A stretch of 64,000 nucleotides of DNA, taken from contig JADZDR010000064.1 in the NCBI GenBank assembly GCA_020850945.1, forward strand, positions 1 to 64,000, written 5' to 3'. This stretch comes from Acidimicrobiia bacterium (lineage in GTDB: Bacteria > Actinomycetota > Acidimicrobiia > UBA2766). The position numbers were made by a program, and so were the translations under genes. Within the stretch, counting starts at the first letter, position 1, and every line of letters starts with the position of its first letter. This document shows positions 26,044 through 34,496 of this stretch, piece after piece. Below the pieces are notes generated by a model, which did no database searches, had not been told where the DNA came from, and saw only the letters and a program-made list of their open reading frames with translations.

Positions 26044-27297
26044 GTGACACTCGCGGCGCTGTACGAGGAGTTGACGGGACCAGACTGCCCGATCGCATTC
26101 CGCGCCCACGACGGGAGCGCAGTCGGGGGGACCGATGCCCCGGCCACGGTCGTGCTGCACTCTGTGCGAGGCCTGCGCCACATGGTGTCCGCGCCCGGCC
26201 AGCTCGGCCTTGCCCGCGCGTACGTCTCGGGTGAGCTCGACATCGAGGGCGACCTCTACGCGGCCCTCGGCTGGATGCTGGAGACACCGCTGCGGCGCAA
26301 GACCGTCGTCGAGCAGCTCGCCCTCGCCCGCCGGCTTCCATGGGGTGCATTCGTCCCGATCGCCCGCCCAGCCGAGGAGGTCCGCCTGCACAACGGTCCG
26401 CTGCACTCGCTGCGGCGTGACGCGGCCGCGATCTCGCACCACTACGACGTGTCCAATGAGTTCTATCGGATGGTCCTCGGGCCGACGATGGCGTACACGT
26501 GTGCCTGCTTCCCCACTGATGACACCTCACTCGACACGGCTCAGCTCCAGAAGTTCGATCTCGTGTGCCGTAAGCTCGACCTCCAGCCGGGAGAACGCCT
26601 CCTCGACGTGGGATGCGGATGGGGCGGCATGGTCCTGCACGCGACGGAGCACTACGGAGTGACGGCTCTCGGTGTGACGCTGTCACGGCAACAGGCGGAA
26701 TGGGCTCAGAAGCAGATCGCCGACCGCGGTCTCGCCGACCGGGCTGAGGTCCGCCACCTCGACTACCGCGACGTGACGGTGGACGAGGGTCCCTTCGACG
26801 CGATCAGCTCGATCGGTTTGACCGAGCACATCGGGGCAGAGGAGCTGCACGGCTACTTCACGCACCTGTACGGTCTCTTGCGACCGGCGGGGCGACTCCT
26901 CAACCATGCGATCCACCGGCCGCGGGACAACCGCACGAAGCTGGACCCGCGGGGTTTCATGAACAGGTACGTGTTCCCCGACGCCGAGCTCGAGGCGGTC
27001 ACACGTGTCATGGCGGAGATGCCCGAAGTGGGCTTCGAGATCCGCCACGAGGAGAACCTGCGGGAGCACTACGCGAAGACGCTGCGCCACTGGACGGCCA
27101 ACCTCGAGGAGAACTGGGAGGCGTGCGTGGCGGAGGCGGGGGAGGGCCGCACCCGCGTGTGGCGCCTCTACCTCGCCGGTTGCGCACTTCTCTTCGAGCG
27201 CAACCTCATGCAGCTCCACCAGGTCCTCTGCACGAAGACGACGCCGAGCGGCGATTCGGGCATGTCCCTGCGCGGTTGGGCCCGTCCCTCCACCTGA
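26044..27297 (+). CDS. tmsB: Cyclopropane-fatty-acid-synthase-like methyltransferase, TmsB-like
   Basis: A 417-residue CFA synthase family enzyme. An N-terminal lipid-binding region (about 1-120) is followed by AISHHYDVSNEFYRMVLGP, the SAM motif RLLDVGCGWGGMVLHA, VTLSRQQAEWA, SSIGLTEHIG and HYAKTLRHWTANLEENW. All are CFA family signatures. In the neighbourhood of a DHCR24-like oxidoreductase these enzymes methylate the double bond of oleoyl chains to 10-methylene-stearoyl (UfaA1/TmsB), not cyclopropane. That is an inference from context, and a cyclopropane product remains possible. The GTG at 26044 is chosen because GAGGAGG lies 5-6 nt ahead. It converges with the YceI gene. Confidence 0.8.
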   Translation: MTLAALYEELTGPDCPIAFRAHDGSAVGGTDAPATVVLHSVRGLRHMVSAPGQLGLARAYVSGELDIEGDLYAALGWMLETPLRRKTVVEQLALARRLPWGAFVPIARPAEEVRLHNGPLHSLRRDAAAISHHYDVSNEFYRMVLGPTMAYTCACFPTDDTSLDTAQLQKFDLVCRKLDLQPGERLLDVGCGWGGMVLHATEHYGVTALGVTLSRQQAEWAQKQIADRGLADRAEVRHLDYRDVTVDEGPFDAISSIGLTEHIGAEELHGYFTHLYGLLRPAGRLLNHAIHRPRDNRTKLDPRGFMNRYVFPDAELEAVTRVMAEMPEVGFEIRHEENLREHYAKTLRHWTANLEENWEACVAEAGEGRTRVWRLYLAGCALLFERNLMQLHQVLCTKTTPSGDSGMSLRGWARPST

Positions 27298-27312
27298 GCT
27301 TGCCGGCGTGAG

Positions 27313-28080
27313 TCATTGCCTCGCGAGGAACATCTGCAGCTCGACGACGCCGTGGTCCTCGACGGAGATCACGATCATCGATGAAGGCACCGCCACGTCG
27401 TAGTCGGCGAAGACGACATCGGTCGTGCCCACGATGGCGAGGACTCCGTCGTTCAGCTCGGCTTCGATGTCGACCGTCACGTCCCGCGTGACTCCGTGCA
27501 CGGTGAGCTCTCCCTTGGCCTCGGCGGACACGGATTCCCCTTCGGTCGGGACGGTCCCGAGCTCGATCGGCGCGGTGAGGACGAACTCGGCTTCGGGGTG
27601 GGTGCCGGTCTCGAGGGCTTCCTGGATCTTGTCGTCGCGACGCGGCCGATCACTCGTGATTGTGGTGAGGTCTGCCGTGAACTCGGCCGACTCCACCGTC
27701 GATCCCGAGATCACGACGGTGCCCGTCACGTCCTCGGTCCGGCCGACCGCGGTCGCGTGGCCGATGCCCTGTCCCAGTTCCTCCTCGACCCTGAAGCCTG
27801 CGAAGGACGGTGACCCGTCGGCAGCCGTGAGCGACGGATCGACCGTCCATGTCCCCTCCGCCGTGGAGGAACCCGCCGGCGTGGGAGCGCCGCCGGTGGT
27901 CGTCGACTCGGTGTCTGCGACCGCGTCGCTGAGGCTCACCTCGGGTGGGGCGCTGCCACCGAACCACACGAAGTACCCGACCGCGCCCAAGGCGACGAGG
28001 ACGGCGAGGCCGACACCGACGACGGTGAGGGTGAGGCGCTTGCGTGATCTCTGGGCACGGGGGGGCTCTTGTGAATCCAT
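27313..28080 (-). CDS. YceI family protein with N-terminal membrane anchor
   Basis: A 255-residue protein. A single hydrophobic helix (about residues 18-41) follows a basic cytosolic stretch, then comes a Thr/Ser/Gly linker. The YceI lipocalin-like barrel starts with GTWTVDPSL. Its segments FAGFRVEEEL, VTGTVVISGSTVESAEF, DDKIQEALETGTHPEAEFVLT and GELTVHGVTRDV are family landmarks. YceI proteins bind isoprenoid-like lipids such as polyprenyl quinones. Here the domain would face outward. An ATG at 28092 four codons upstream is an alternative start. It converges with the methyltransferase gene. Confidence 0.9.
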   Translation of the reverse strand: MDSQEPPRAQRSRKRLTLTVVGVGLAVLVALGAVGYFVWFGGSAPPEVSLSDAVADTESTTTGGAPTPAGSSTAEGTWTVDPSLTAADGSPSFAGFRVEEELGQGIGHATAVGRTEDVTGTVVISGSTVESAEFTADLTTITSDRPRRDDKIQEALETGTHPEAEFVLTAPIELGTVPTEGESVSAEAKGELTVHGVTRDVTVDIEAELNDGVLAIVGTTDVVFADYDVAVPSSMIVISVEDHGVVELQMFLARQ

Positions 28081-28136
28081 GTGTCCGAGCATGTTTGCCC
28101 CGTGTAAGAGCGTCTTCGCACGTGGCTGAGAATCGG

Positions 28137-30032
28137 TTAAGAACGGAGATCGGGGTGGGGAAGCGTGGCTGCCACCTCCGCGAGCGCCGGCTGCGGGAAA
28201 GTCTGTGCCGCCTCGGCTTCGCGGAGGACCTCGATGATCTCCTCGCCGAGCAACTCCTCCTGTTCGAGGAGGGACGCGCAGAGCGCCTCGACGAGGTGCC
28301 GGTTCTGGGCGAGGAGGAGCTCGACCTCGGACTTGGCGGACTCGAGGATCTCCTCGACCTTGGGGCGGGCCTGGGCGTCGGCGAGGACCCGTGCGATCGT
28401 GTCACCCGAGAGCAGCGTCGCCTGTGTCGCATCGAAGGAGACGAGGGAACCGGCCATGCCGAAGGTTCCGACCATGCGGGCGGCGAGGCGCGTGGCGGCC
28501 TGGAGGTCCCCGGCGGCTCCCGTGCCCGACTGGCCGAACCAGAGCTCCTCGGCCACCATGCCCCCGAACGCGATCTTGATGAGTCCCTCGACCTCGTCGC
28601 GACTCTTCGTGAAGCGCTCCTCCGTCTCGGAGTGGGCGAGGAGACCGAGGGCCTCGCGGCGTTTGATGATCGACAGGACCTCGAGCTTGCGGCCCACACC
28701 GCGCAGGTACGCCACGACCGCGTGCCCGGCCTCGTGAGTGGCGATCACGTGCTTCTCCTCCGCCGAGTACTCGACGGGCTGTTTGAGGCCGAGCTCCTCG
28801 GTCATCTTCGCCTGTTGGATGTCTCGCCACGTCATGGCCGTGCGGCCGTCGCGCACCGCCCAAACGAGGGCCTCGTCGAGGATGTGCTCGAGCATGACGG
28901 GTGAGTACCCGAAGGTCATGGCGGCGAGGGTGTCCCGCCTGTCCGGATCGTCGAGCGCGTCGACGTGCGACTTGCGATCGAGGTAGTAGTCGATGATCTC
29001 ACGCCGTCCTCCCCGGCTCGGCAGGTCGAAGTGGATCGTGCGATCGAAGCGCCCCGGCCGGAGGAGGGCGGGATCGAGGTCGGCGGCCCGGTTCGTGGCA
29101 CCGATCACGAGGATGTTCGCCGGGACCGGCATCGGTTTGCGGAGCTGGTTCTCCTCGGGGAGGAACCGGTTGAGCCTGTCGATGAACCAACCGGCGATGC
29201 GCTGGCCAGTCGTCGGCAGATCGAAGGACTGGAGTTGCACGAGGAGCTCGTTCACGATGCCGGTGATCCCCTCGTGCACCGCCGCTTCAACCCGCGTTCC
29301 GGTGTCCGACGCGGCGGTGCCCGTCACGCCGAAGGTGCCCACGTCGAGGGGTGTCGCCCGCATGCCGGATCGAGATGCCGCGATGGCATCGATCTCCTCG
29401 ATGAAACCTATGGCTCCGCCCTCCTGGCGGGCGTGCTTGCGCAGCTTCTTGAAGTAGGTGCGGATCTTGCGGTTCGTCTGCCCGTAGTACATCGACTGGA
29501 ACGAGCTCGACGACACGTAGAGGAAGGGCACGCGGGCCTCCTTGGCCATGGCCTTGGCCATGTACGTCTTGCCGGTGCCCGGCGGCCCCTCGAAGAGGAC
29601 GGCGCGCCGTGGGGTCCCACCCATGCCCTCGCGAAAGGTCTTGTGGGCGAGGAAGAGGTTGAGGGAGCGCACGACCTCCTCTTTCACGGCGCCGGCGCCG
29701 ACGACGTCGTCGAGCCCGATGTCGATCTCCGACGGCCGGTAGAGGACGTGGGGGGAGCGGCCCGCCCCGAGGAGGGGGACGAGGAGGACCAGGCCGACGA
29801 GGATCACGATGATGTAGAGGGGGATCGTCTTCACGAACCAGTCGGGAACGGTCGGCCATCCTGTGAACGCGGCACCCTCGAACAGCCCCCACCACATCAG
29901 GACACAGGGGATCGCGAGGACGGCGAACCAGGTCCAGAGGCGGCGGCGGCGGCGGCGTTCCCTCTGCCGGGACACGTCCCGCTCTGCCGAGCGGACGAGG
30001 TCGCCACCCAACCTCGCAACGTCCATGTTCAT
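28137..30032 (-). CDS. Divergent FtsH-like membrane AAA metalloprotease
   Basis: A 631-residue protein with an Arg-rich cytosolic start, two hydrophobic helices (about residues 32-55 and 68-90), an AAA domain with Walker A GPPGTGKTYMA, and an M41 protease domain with HEAGH (H433, E434, H437) and the Asp ligand in GAAGDLQAATRLAARM. Two features depart from FtsH. Walker B reads GFIEEID, with E212 where Asp is usual. The stretch between Walker B and [21 protein letters not shown] is about 50 residues longer than in FtsH. A canonical ftsH is also present (40852), so this is a second, specialised M41 protease. The ATG at 30032 has GGGAGG ahead of it. Confidence 0.88.
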   Translation of the reverse strand: MNMDVARLGGDLVRSAERDVSRQRERRRRRRLWTWFAVLAIPCVLMWWGLFEGAAFTGWPTVPDWFVKTIPLYIIVILVGLVLLVPLLGAGRSPHVLYRPSEIDIGLDDVVGAGAVKEEVVRSLNLFLAHKTFREGMGGTPRRAVLFEGPPGTGKTYMAKAMAKEARVPFLYVSSSSFQSMYYGQTNRKIRTYFKKLRKHARQEGGAIGFIEEIDAIAASRSGMRATPLDVGTFGVTGTAASDTGTRVEAAVHEGITGIVNELLVQLQSFDLPTTGQRIAGWFIDRLNRFLPEENQLRKPMPVPANILVIGATNRAADLDPALLRPGRFDRTIHFDLPSRGGRREIIDYYLDRKSHVDALDDPDRRDTLAAMTFGYSPVMLEHILDEALVWAVRDGRTAMTWRDIQQAKMTEELGLKQPVEYSAEEKHVIATHEAGHAVVAYLRGVGRKLEVLSIIKRREALGLLAHSETEERFTKSRDEVEGLIKIAFGGMVAEELWFGQSGTGAAGDLQAATRLAARMVGTFGMAGSLVSFDATQATLLSGDTIARVLADAQARPKVEEILESAKSEVELLLAQNRHLVEALCASLLEQEELLGEEIIEVLREAEAAQTFPQPALAEVAATLPHPDLRS

Positions 30033-30168
30033 GGTGCCTCCCCTGTACTCATCCGGGAGCTGGTCGTGACGCTCCATGTCGGGGCCTGCCACACGGTAGC
30101 GCACCCGGAGACGCTCGGTGCCCATACCGGCACACAGTGTGAGAGAGCTCTAAGAGCCCTGCGGAACC

Positions 30169-30993
30169 TCAGGTCGCGTGGCCGGCGCGGAACACCTCGA
30201 GGGACGCGACGAAGAGGGACGAGACCACCGCGAACGAGAGCACGGCGGGACGGAGCCACTTCCCGTCCACGCGTCGCGACGAGAGAGCCGAGATCGAGGC
30301 ACCCGCGATCACGGCCGGGGTGAGGAGGGCGGCCTGGCCGAGTTGCGTCGTCGTGAACTCTCCGGCGACGGACAGCGCACCCACACCGAGCAAGCCGGTG
30401 AGGAGGAAGAGAGTGGCGAGCGTGCTGCGCAGAGCCCGGCCTTCCTCGTGCTGGTACACGATCACGAGTGGCGGTCCCCCGATCGACGTCGCGGTCCCGA
30501 ACGTCCCCGATGCGAGCCCGGCGAGGATCAGCGTGTGGCGGTCGGGGTGAAGGTCGAGGTGGGTCACGCTCAGGGCGACTGCGATGATGACACCGGCGGC
30601 GACGGCGACAACGAGGTACTGGCGGGGGATGACGGTCACGATCCAGGCGCCGAGGATCGATCCCGGCACGAGGCCGATGGCCGCCCACGGCACGTCGTGG
30701 AGGCGCAGGCCTATCCGGTCCCGGAGCATGATCGTCGTCGACAGGACGAGACCGAGCGCGATGATCCCGCCCGGGACGAACTCGGGGTACACGGCGGACA
30801 CGATCGGCGCCGACACGAGCGCGTAGCCGAAGCCGACCGTTCCCTGGACGCTCGTCCCGAGGAGAACGGCACCGAAGCAGATCAGATAGGTCGCTGTGTC
30901 CAAGAGGGCGGTGAAGTGTCGGGAGTAGTGGGACGCACGACGCCGCGTGCGATGTGTGCACCAACTATGCGCCGTGCGGTGCTCGACCGACAA
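30169..30993 (-). CDS. TauE/SafE family permease
   Basis: Up to 274 residues with about eight hydrophobic helices. The family repeats are GTSVQGTVGFGYALVSAP near the N-terminus and GLASGTFGTATSIGGPPLVI in the second half, both with the Gly-rich TauE/SafE pattern. Members export or take up sulfite, sulfoacetate or other organic anions; nothing nearby points to one. The start is uncertain: TTG at 30993 gives an extra 30 basic residues, while TTG at 30903 starts directly at the first helix, and neither has a clear ribosome site. It is divergent from the crotonase gene. Confidence 0.85.
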   Translation of the reverse strand: MSVEHRTAHSWCTHRTRRRASHYSRHFTALLDTATYLICFGAVLLGTSVQGTVGFGYALVSAPIVSAVYPEFVPGGIIALGLVLSTTIMLRDRIGLRLHDVPWAAIGLVPGSILGAWIVTVIPRQYLVVAVAAGVIIAVALSVTHLDLHPDRHTLILAGLASGTFGTATSIGGPPLVIVYQHEEGRALRSTLATLFLLTGLLGVGALSVAGEFTTTQLGQAALLTPAVIAGASISALSSRRVDGKWLRPAVLSFAVVSSLFVASLEVFRAGHAT

Positions 30994-31057
30994 GAAGGGC
31001 GCTACGAATAGCCCCGTGTCCGACAGAGCGAATATCGTGCCGGACGGAGGAACACCG

Positions 31058-31768
31058 ATGACGATCAGCTACGAGTTCGACGGTTCCGTTGCGCACCTGA
31101 GGATGGATGACGGCAAGGCCAACACGATCAAGCCCGAATTCCTCGACGCGTTCTACGCCGCCATGGAATCTGCCGAGCGCGACGAGGCGAAGGCGTTCGT
31201 CGTGTGGGGACGTGAGGGGATGTTCTCGGCCGGCTTCGACCTCAAGGCCCTCGACCTCCCCGATCCGGACGAGGTGGCATCGATCCTCCAACGCGCGGGA
31301 CGTTTCATCCTCGACCTGTGGACGGCGCCGTTCCCCACGGTCGCGGCCGTGACGGGCCATGCCGTGGCCGGTGGTGCCCTCATGGCCATGGCATGCGACC
31401 ATCGCATCGGCATCGAAGGGGAGTTCAAGCTGGGTGTGAACGAGACGCGGCTCGGCCTCGGCATGCCGACGTGGGGAGTCGTCGTTGCCGAGAGTGCCGT
31501 CCCGAGCGATCGGATCACCGACGTCCTCCTCTTCGGGACCATCTACGATCCGCGTGGTGCGGCCGAGGCCGGCATCCTGCACGAGGTCGAGCACGACAGG
31601 GACGGTCTCGAGGCGAGGGTCAGCCGGTTCGCCGACCGCTGCGCCGACATCCCGACAAAGACCTACGGGGTCGTGAAGCGTCGTCTCCGCCGGGCCGCGC
31701 GGGAGCGGGCGCTGGATCTGAACGCGACCGAGGTCGGCGGCGACTTCCTCAAGCCTGCCTCGCTGTGA
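31058..31768 (+). CDS. Enoyl-CoA hydratase/isomerase family protein (crotonase)
   Basis: A 236-residue crotonase-fold protein. The two oxyanion-hole segments are GMFSAGFDLKAL and VAGGALMAMACDHRIG. The usual catalytic Glu positions fall in the region EFKLGVNETRLGLGMP, where an Asn-Glu-Thr replaces the standard pattern, so hydratase activity is not assured. Relatives act as hydratases, isomerases or thioester hydrolases on CoA substrates. The ATG at 31058 has CGGAGG 6-7 nt ahead. The thioesterase gene follows after 37 bp, and an operon with it and the methyltransferase is likely. Confidence 0.88.
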   Translation: MTISYEFDGSVAHLRMDDGKANTIKPEFLDAFYAAMESAERDEAKAFVVWGREGMFSAGFDLKALDLPDPDEVASILQRAGRFILDLWTAPFPTVAAVTGHAVAGGALMAMACDHRIGIEGEFKLGVNETRLGLGMPTWGVVVAESAVPSDRITDVLLFGTIYDPRGAAEAGILHEVEHDRDGLEARVSRFADRCADIPTKTYGVVKRRLRRAARERALDLNATEVGGDFLKPASL

Positions 31769-31805
31769 CCATGCCGGAGCCACACGTGCACGGCCGGGAA
31801 CACCC

Positions 31806-32660
31806 GTGTTGAACGAATCCACCTTCGCCCACGACACGGCAGTGGAGCGCGTGCCGGTGCCCGGGTCGGGTGAGCGGGCGACGATCGCCTTTCGGGCGAA
31901 CCTCTCGGAGAGGTGGTGGGTGTTCAAGGGACCGAACGGCGGCTACGTGGCTGCGGTCCTCACGCGGGCCGTGCTCGAGGCGTCCGAGGGCGGATCGCGG
32001 CGCCCCCGCTCGGTCACGATCCACTACCTCGCCCGGCCGCGCGCGGGCGCGTGCGAGATCGAGGTCACCGTCGAGCGTGAGGGGCGGACGCTCACCTTCA
32101 CGTCGGTGCGTCTCGTCCAGGACGGTGCGGTCAAGGCCCTCGGTCTCGTCGTGCTCGGCGGGGACCGGGGTGACGCAGTCGAGTTCCAGGACGTGACGAT
32201 GCCGGTGGTGCCGCCCCCCGAGGAGTGCCCGACCCTCGCCGACCTGGCGGGCACCTACGTGGTTCCAGCCGAGATCTCGGCGCGTTACGAGATCCGCCCT
32301 GCCCTCGGCGAGGTGCCCGGGTCGGCGAGCGGGGAGCGGGCTCTCACCGGCGCCTGGATCAGGTTCACCGAGCCCTACGTGCCCGACTCGCTCTTCGTGG
32401 TCGCGGCCGCGGACGGCATGCCCCCGGCCGTGCTCACGCGGCATCTGCACGGGAGCCGCCTCTTCGGCGTACCCACCGTCGATCTCACCATCCACCTCCA
32501 CGAGCCCCTGCCCCTCCCCCAGGCAGGCGTGGGAGACTGGTGCTTCGCTGTCTTCAGGACCAAGAAGTCACGTGCGGGCCTGCTCGACGAGGACGGCGAG
32601 ATCTGGAGCCGGGGCGGGCTCCTCCTCGCCCAGTCACGCCAGCACGCCCTCCCGCAGTAG
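31806..32660 (+). CDS. Acyl-CoA thioesterase, double hotdog
   Basis: A 284-residue protein with two hotdog domains. The first has WWVFKGPNGGYVAAVLTRA and SVTIHYLARPRAGACEIEV, and the second has VPTVDLTIHLHEPLP and CFAVFRTKKSRAGLLDEDGEIW. The GPNGGY and SRAGLLDEDGEIW motifs are typical of the TesB-like acyl-CoA thioesterases of actinobacteria. Expected reaction: acyl-CoA hydrolysis in the cytosol. It fits with the crotonase upstream, for a pathway that handles short or branched acyl-CoA. The start may be GTG 31806 or TTG 31809; both lack a strong ribosome site. Confidence 0.88.
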   Translation: MLNESTFAHDTAVERVPVPGSGERATIAFRANLSERWWVFKGPNGGYVAAVLTRAVLEASEGGSRRPRSVTIHYLARPRAGACEIEVTVEREGRTLTFTSVRLVQDGAVKALGLVVLGGDRGDAVEFQDVTMPVVPPPEECPTLADLAGTYVVPAEISARYEIRPALGEVPGSASGERALTGAWIRFTEPYVPDSLFVVAAADGMPPAVLTRHLHGSRLFGVPTVDLTIHLHEPLPLPQAGVGDWCFAVFRTKKSRAGLLDEDGEIWSRGGLLLAQSRQHALPQ

Positions 32661-32691
32661 GCAGGCCCGAAGCCCCGTCGAAGAGGAGGAC

Positions 32692-33465
32692 ATGATGGAA
32701 GCGTGGGGACCTTCGACGTACGGGGACGCGTGGGCGGACGTCTACGACGACCTCTACCGGCCGGACGAGGAGGCGGTTGCTGCCTGCGTCGCATTCGTCG
32801 TGGAGCAGCTCGAGGACTGCCCTGCGGGGGACGTGCTGGAGCTCGGTATCGGGACGGGACGGATCGCCCTGCCTCTGGCGGAGGTGTTGCCGTCCGGTGT
32901 GACGCTCCACGGGATCGACTGCTCGGAGCCCATGCTCGAACGCCTCGCCGCGAAGCCTGGATCGGAGACGATCGTCGTGCACAGGGGCGACTTCGGTGTC
33001 GCAGCCGCCTTCGACCGGGGACTCCACGGGGCGTTCGCCCTCGTCCTCTGCCCGTTCGCCACGTTCTTCGCCCTTCCCGACTCCGAGGCGCAGATCACGG
33101 CCTTCCGCAACGTCGCCGAGCTCCTCCGGCCCGGTGGCGTCTTCTGCCTCGAGGCCTTCGTGCCCGACCACGCACGCCTGCACGAGGAGCAGTCGGTCCT
33201 CGCTGTCGACGTCGCTGCCGACCACGTGCTCCTCGGGGCCTCGCAGTACGACCGTGTGACACAGACGATCGAGTCGCAGAGCATCCGGATCGGCGAGGAC
33301 GGGATCCGCCTCCTGCCCGTCCGTGTCCGGTATGCGTGGCCCGCAGAGCTCGACCTCATGGCCCGCCTCGCCGGCCTCGAGCCGAAGGGCCGGTACGCCG
33401 ACTGGCGCCGCTCGGTGTTCTCCGCCGACGCGACGCGGCACGTGTCGGTGTATCGATCTCCCTGA
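32692..33465 (+). CDS. Class I SAM-dependent methyltransferase
   Basis: A 257-residue methyltransferase with GDAWADVYDDLYR at the start, SAM motif DVLELGIGTGRIALPLAE, acidic motif II THE-like region LHGIDCSEPMLERL, and RNVAELLRPGGVFCLEAF as the post-motif. This type (DVLELGIGTGRIALPLA) is widespread in actinobacteria and acts on small molecules; the substrate is not predictable. The ATG at 32692 (or 32695) has AAGAGGAGGA ahead. It is the last gene of a probable crotonase, thioesterase, methyltransferase operon, and two strong hairpins follow. Confidence 0.87.
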   Translation: MMEAWGPSTYGDAWADVYDDLYRPDEEAVAACVAFVVEQLEDCPAGDVLELGIGTGRIALPLAEVLPSGVTLHGIDCSEPMLERLAAKPGSETIVVHRGDFGVAAAFDRGLHGAFALVLCPFATFFALPDSEAQITAFRNVAELLRPGGVFCLEAFVPDHARLHEEQSVLAVDVAADHVLLGASQYDRVTQTIESQSIRIGEDGIRLLPVRVRYAWPAELDLMARLAGLEPKGRYADWRRSVFSADATRHVSVYRSP

Positions 33466-33619
33466 GGCACCGAGGCAGTCCCCGAAAGTGGTACTGCGAC
33501 CGCGTCCCGCAGGAATCCCGCGGAGCAAGGCAGAAATCGATGCGGATATACGGGTCGGCTGGGGTCAGCCACCGGCGCTCTCCGCCGTGGGGGTGCGCGG
33601 ACAAGTCGGATCGACCACG

Positions 33620-33646
33620 ATCGGGGGCGGCAGTGCCGCCCCCGAT
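33620..33646. terminator. 13-bp perfect GC-rich hairpin
   Basis: ATCGGGGGCGGCA, one base, TGCCGCCCCCGAT: perfect complementarity over 13 bp. In practice the stem would open at the centre to form a small loop. No T-run follows. It is a candidate terminator for the upstream operon. Confidence 0.5.
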
Positions 33647-33677
33647 GCGCGACATCTCCGAATCGCTAAGTACTGGT

Positions 33678-33706
33678 CCGTTCGTGCCGATCAGAGGCAC
33701 GAACGG
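33678..33706. terminator. 11-bp perfect hairpin with 7-nt loop
   Basis: CCGTTCGTGCC, loop GATCAGA, GGCACGAACGG. The stem is perfect and lies 57 bp before the GTG of the next gene. It could be a second terminator, an attenuator or an operator for that gene. Confidence 0.5.
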
Positions 33707-33762
33707 GGCAGTGCAAACACAGTGTGCTGCCGCTTCGACCCGCTCTTGGACCGAGGACGGCC

Positions 33763-34485
33763 GTGGACGTCGAGTGCGAACGTGTCGTGATGGCGCTGCG
33801 CAAGGTGAAGGCAGCACTCTCCCGTGTCGCCTACACGATCGAGGTGCAGCGCCTCGTCATCGACTCCGCCCGGTCCGATCTCATGGCCCACGCGGGCAGG
33901 GACATCGAAGCGGCCCTGGCCGCGTTGCGCCGTGCCGACCTCGCCCGCGCCGTCACCGTCACGGCCGCCCATGTCGAGCTGCAACGTGAGCTCGAGACGA
34001 TCGGTGTCGCGGCGGACGCGTTCCCGACACTCGGCCAGATCGCGGCTGCCGCGCGCGGTGCAGAGGCGGCGGTCCTCCTCGGGCTCGGCGAGGACCTCGA
34101 GCGGCTTCTCGCCCGTGTCGTGGCGCTTGCCGACGAGAACCGGGCGCGGCTCGAGCGGATGCGGCGCGTGTTGAGGGTGGGCGACGACTCCGATGTGCCC
34201 GAACCCGATGGCATCGAGGCCGGTGTGGCGGACAGGCTGAGCCGGTTCCTCGAACAGGTGGCCATCCCGGACACACCGGAGGAGCTTCTCGACGCTCTCG
34301 AGGAGGCGATCTCGGAGGCCGACCCGTCCGTCGCCGACGCCCTCGTCCAGCTCCGGCTACAGGCCGTGAGTTTCGAAGCGGCGATCAGCCTCCTGAGCAG
34401 TGTCGGCTGTGCGTCCCTTCTCGACTTCCTGCGCGAGGATCACGTCCTCGCGGGACGCGACGCGGACGACGCGCCGAGAGACTGA
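33763..34485 (+). CDS. Helical protein, FlgN-like at best
   Basis: A 240-residue, almost wholly alpha-helical protein with heptad-like Leu/Ala spacing. Residues 1-60 run ERVVMALRKVKAALSRVAYT, then DIEAALAALRRADLARAV. Around residue 125 is LADENRARLERMRRVLRVG, a pattern like the Asn-x-x-Leu-Leu C-terminal part of FlgN chaperones. FlgN proteins are shorter (about 150 aa), so the extra 80 C-terminal residues (EELLDALEEAISEADPSV onward) are unexplained. The call rests on overall shape and on the nearby FliA/WhiG-type sigma gene. GAGGA lies 5 nt before the GTG at 33763. It converges with the YyaC-like gene, 11 bp away. Confidence 0.6.
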   Translation: MDVECERVVMALRKVKAALSRVAYTIEVQRLVIDSARSDLMAHAGRDIEAALAALRRADLARAVTVTAAHVELQRELETIGVAADAFPTLGQIAAAARGAEAAVLLGLGEDLERLLARVVALADENRARLERMRRVLRVGDDSDVPEPDGIEAGVADRLSRFLEQVAIPDTPEELLDALEEAISEADPSVADALVQLRLQAVSFEAAISLLSSVGCASLLDFLREDHVLAGRDADDAPRD

Positions 34486-34496
34486 CGGCGGACGCG

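Larger units (their letters stand above)
33466..33762. other. Non-coding interval with two perfect hairpins
   Basis: About 300 bp with no credible gene. It holds the two hairpins listed separately at 33620 and 33678. The remaining sequence is lower in GC than the flanking genes, for example around 33530-33560 and 33665-33675. Confidence 0.6.
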
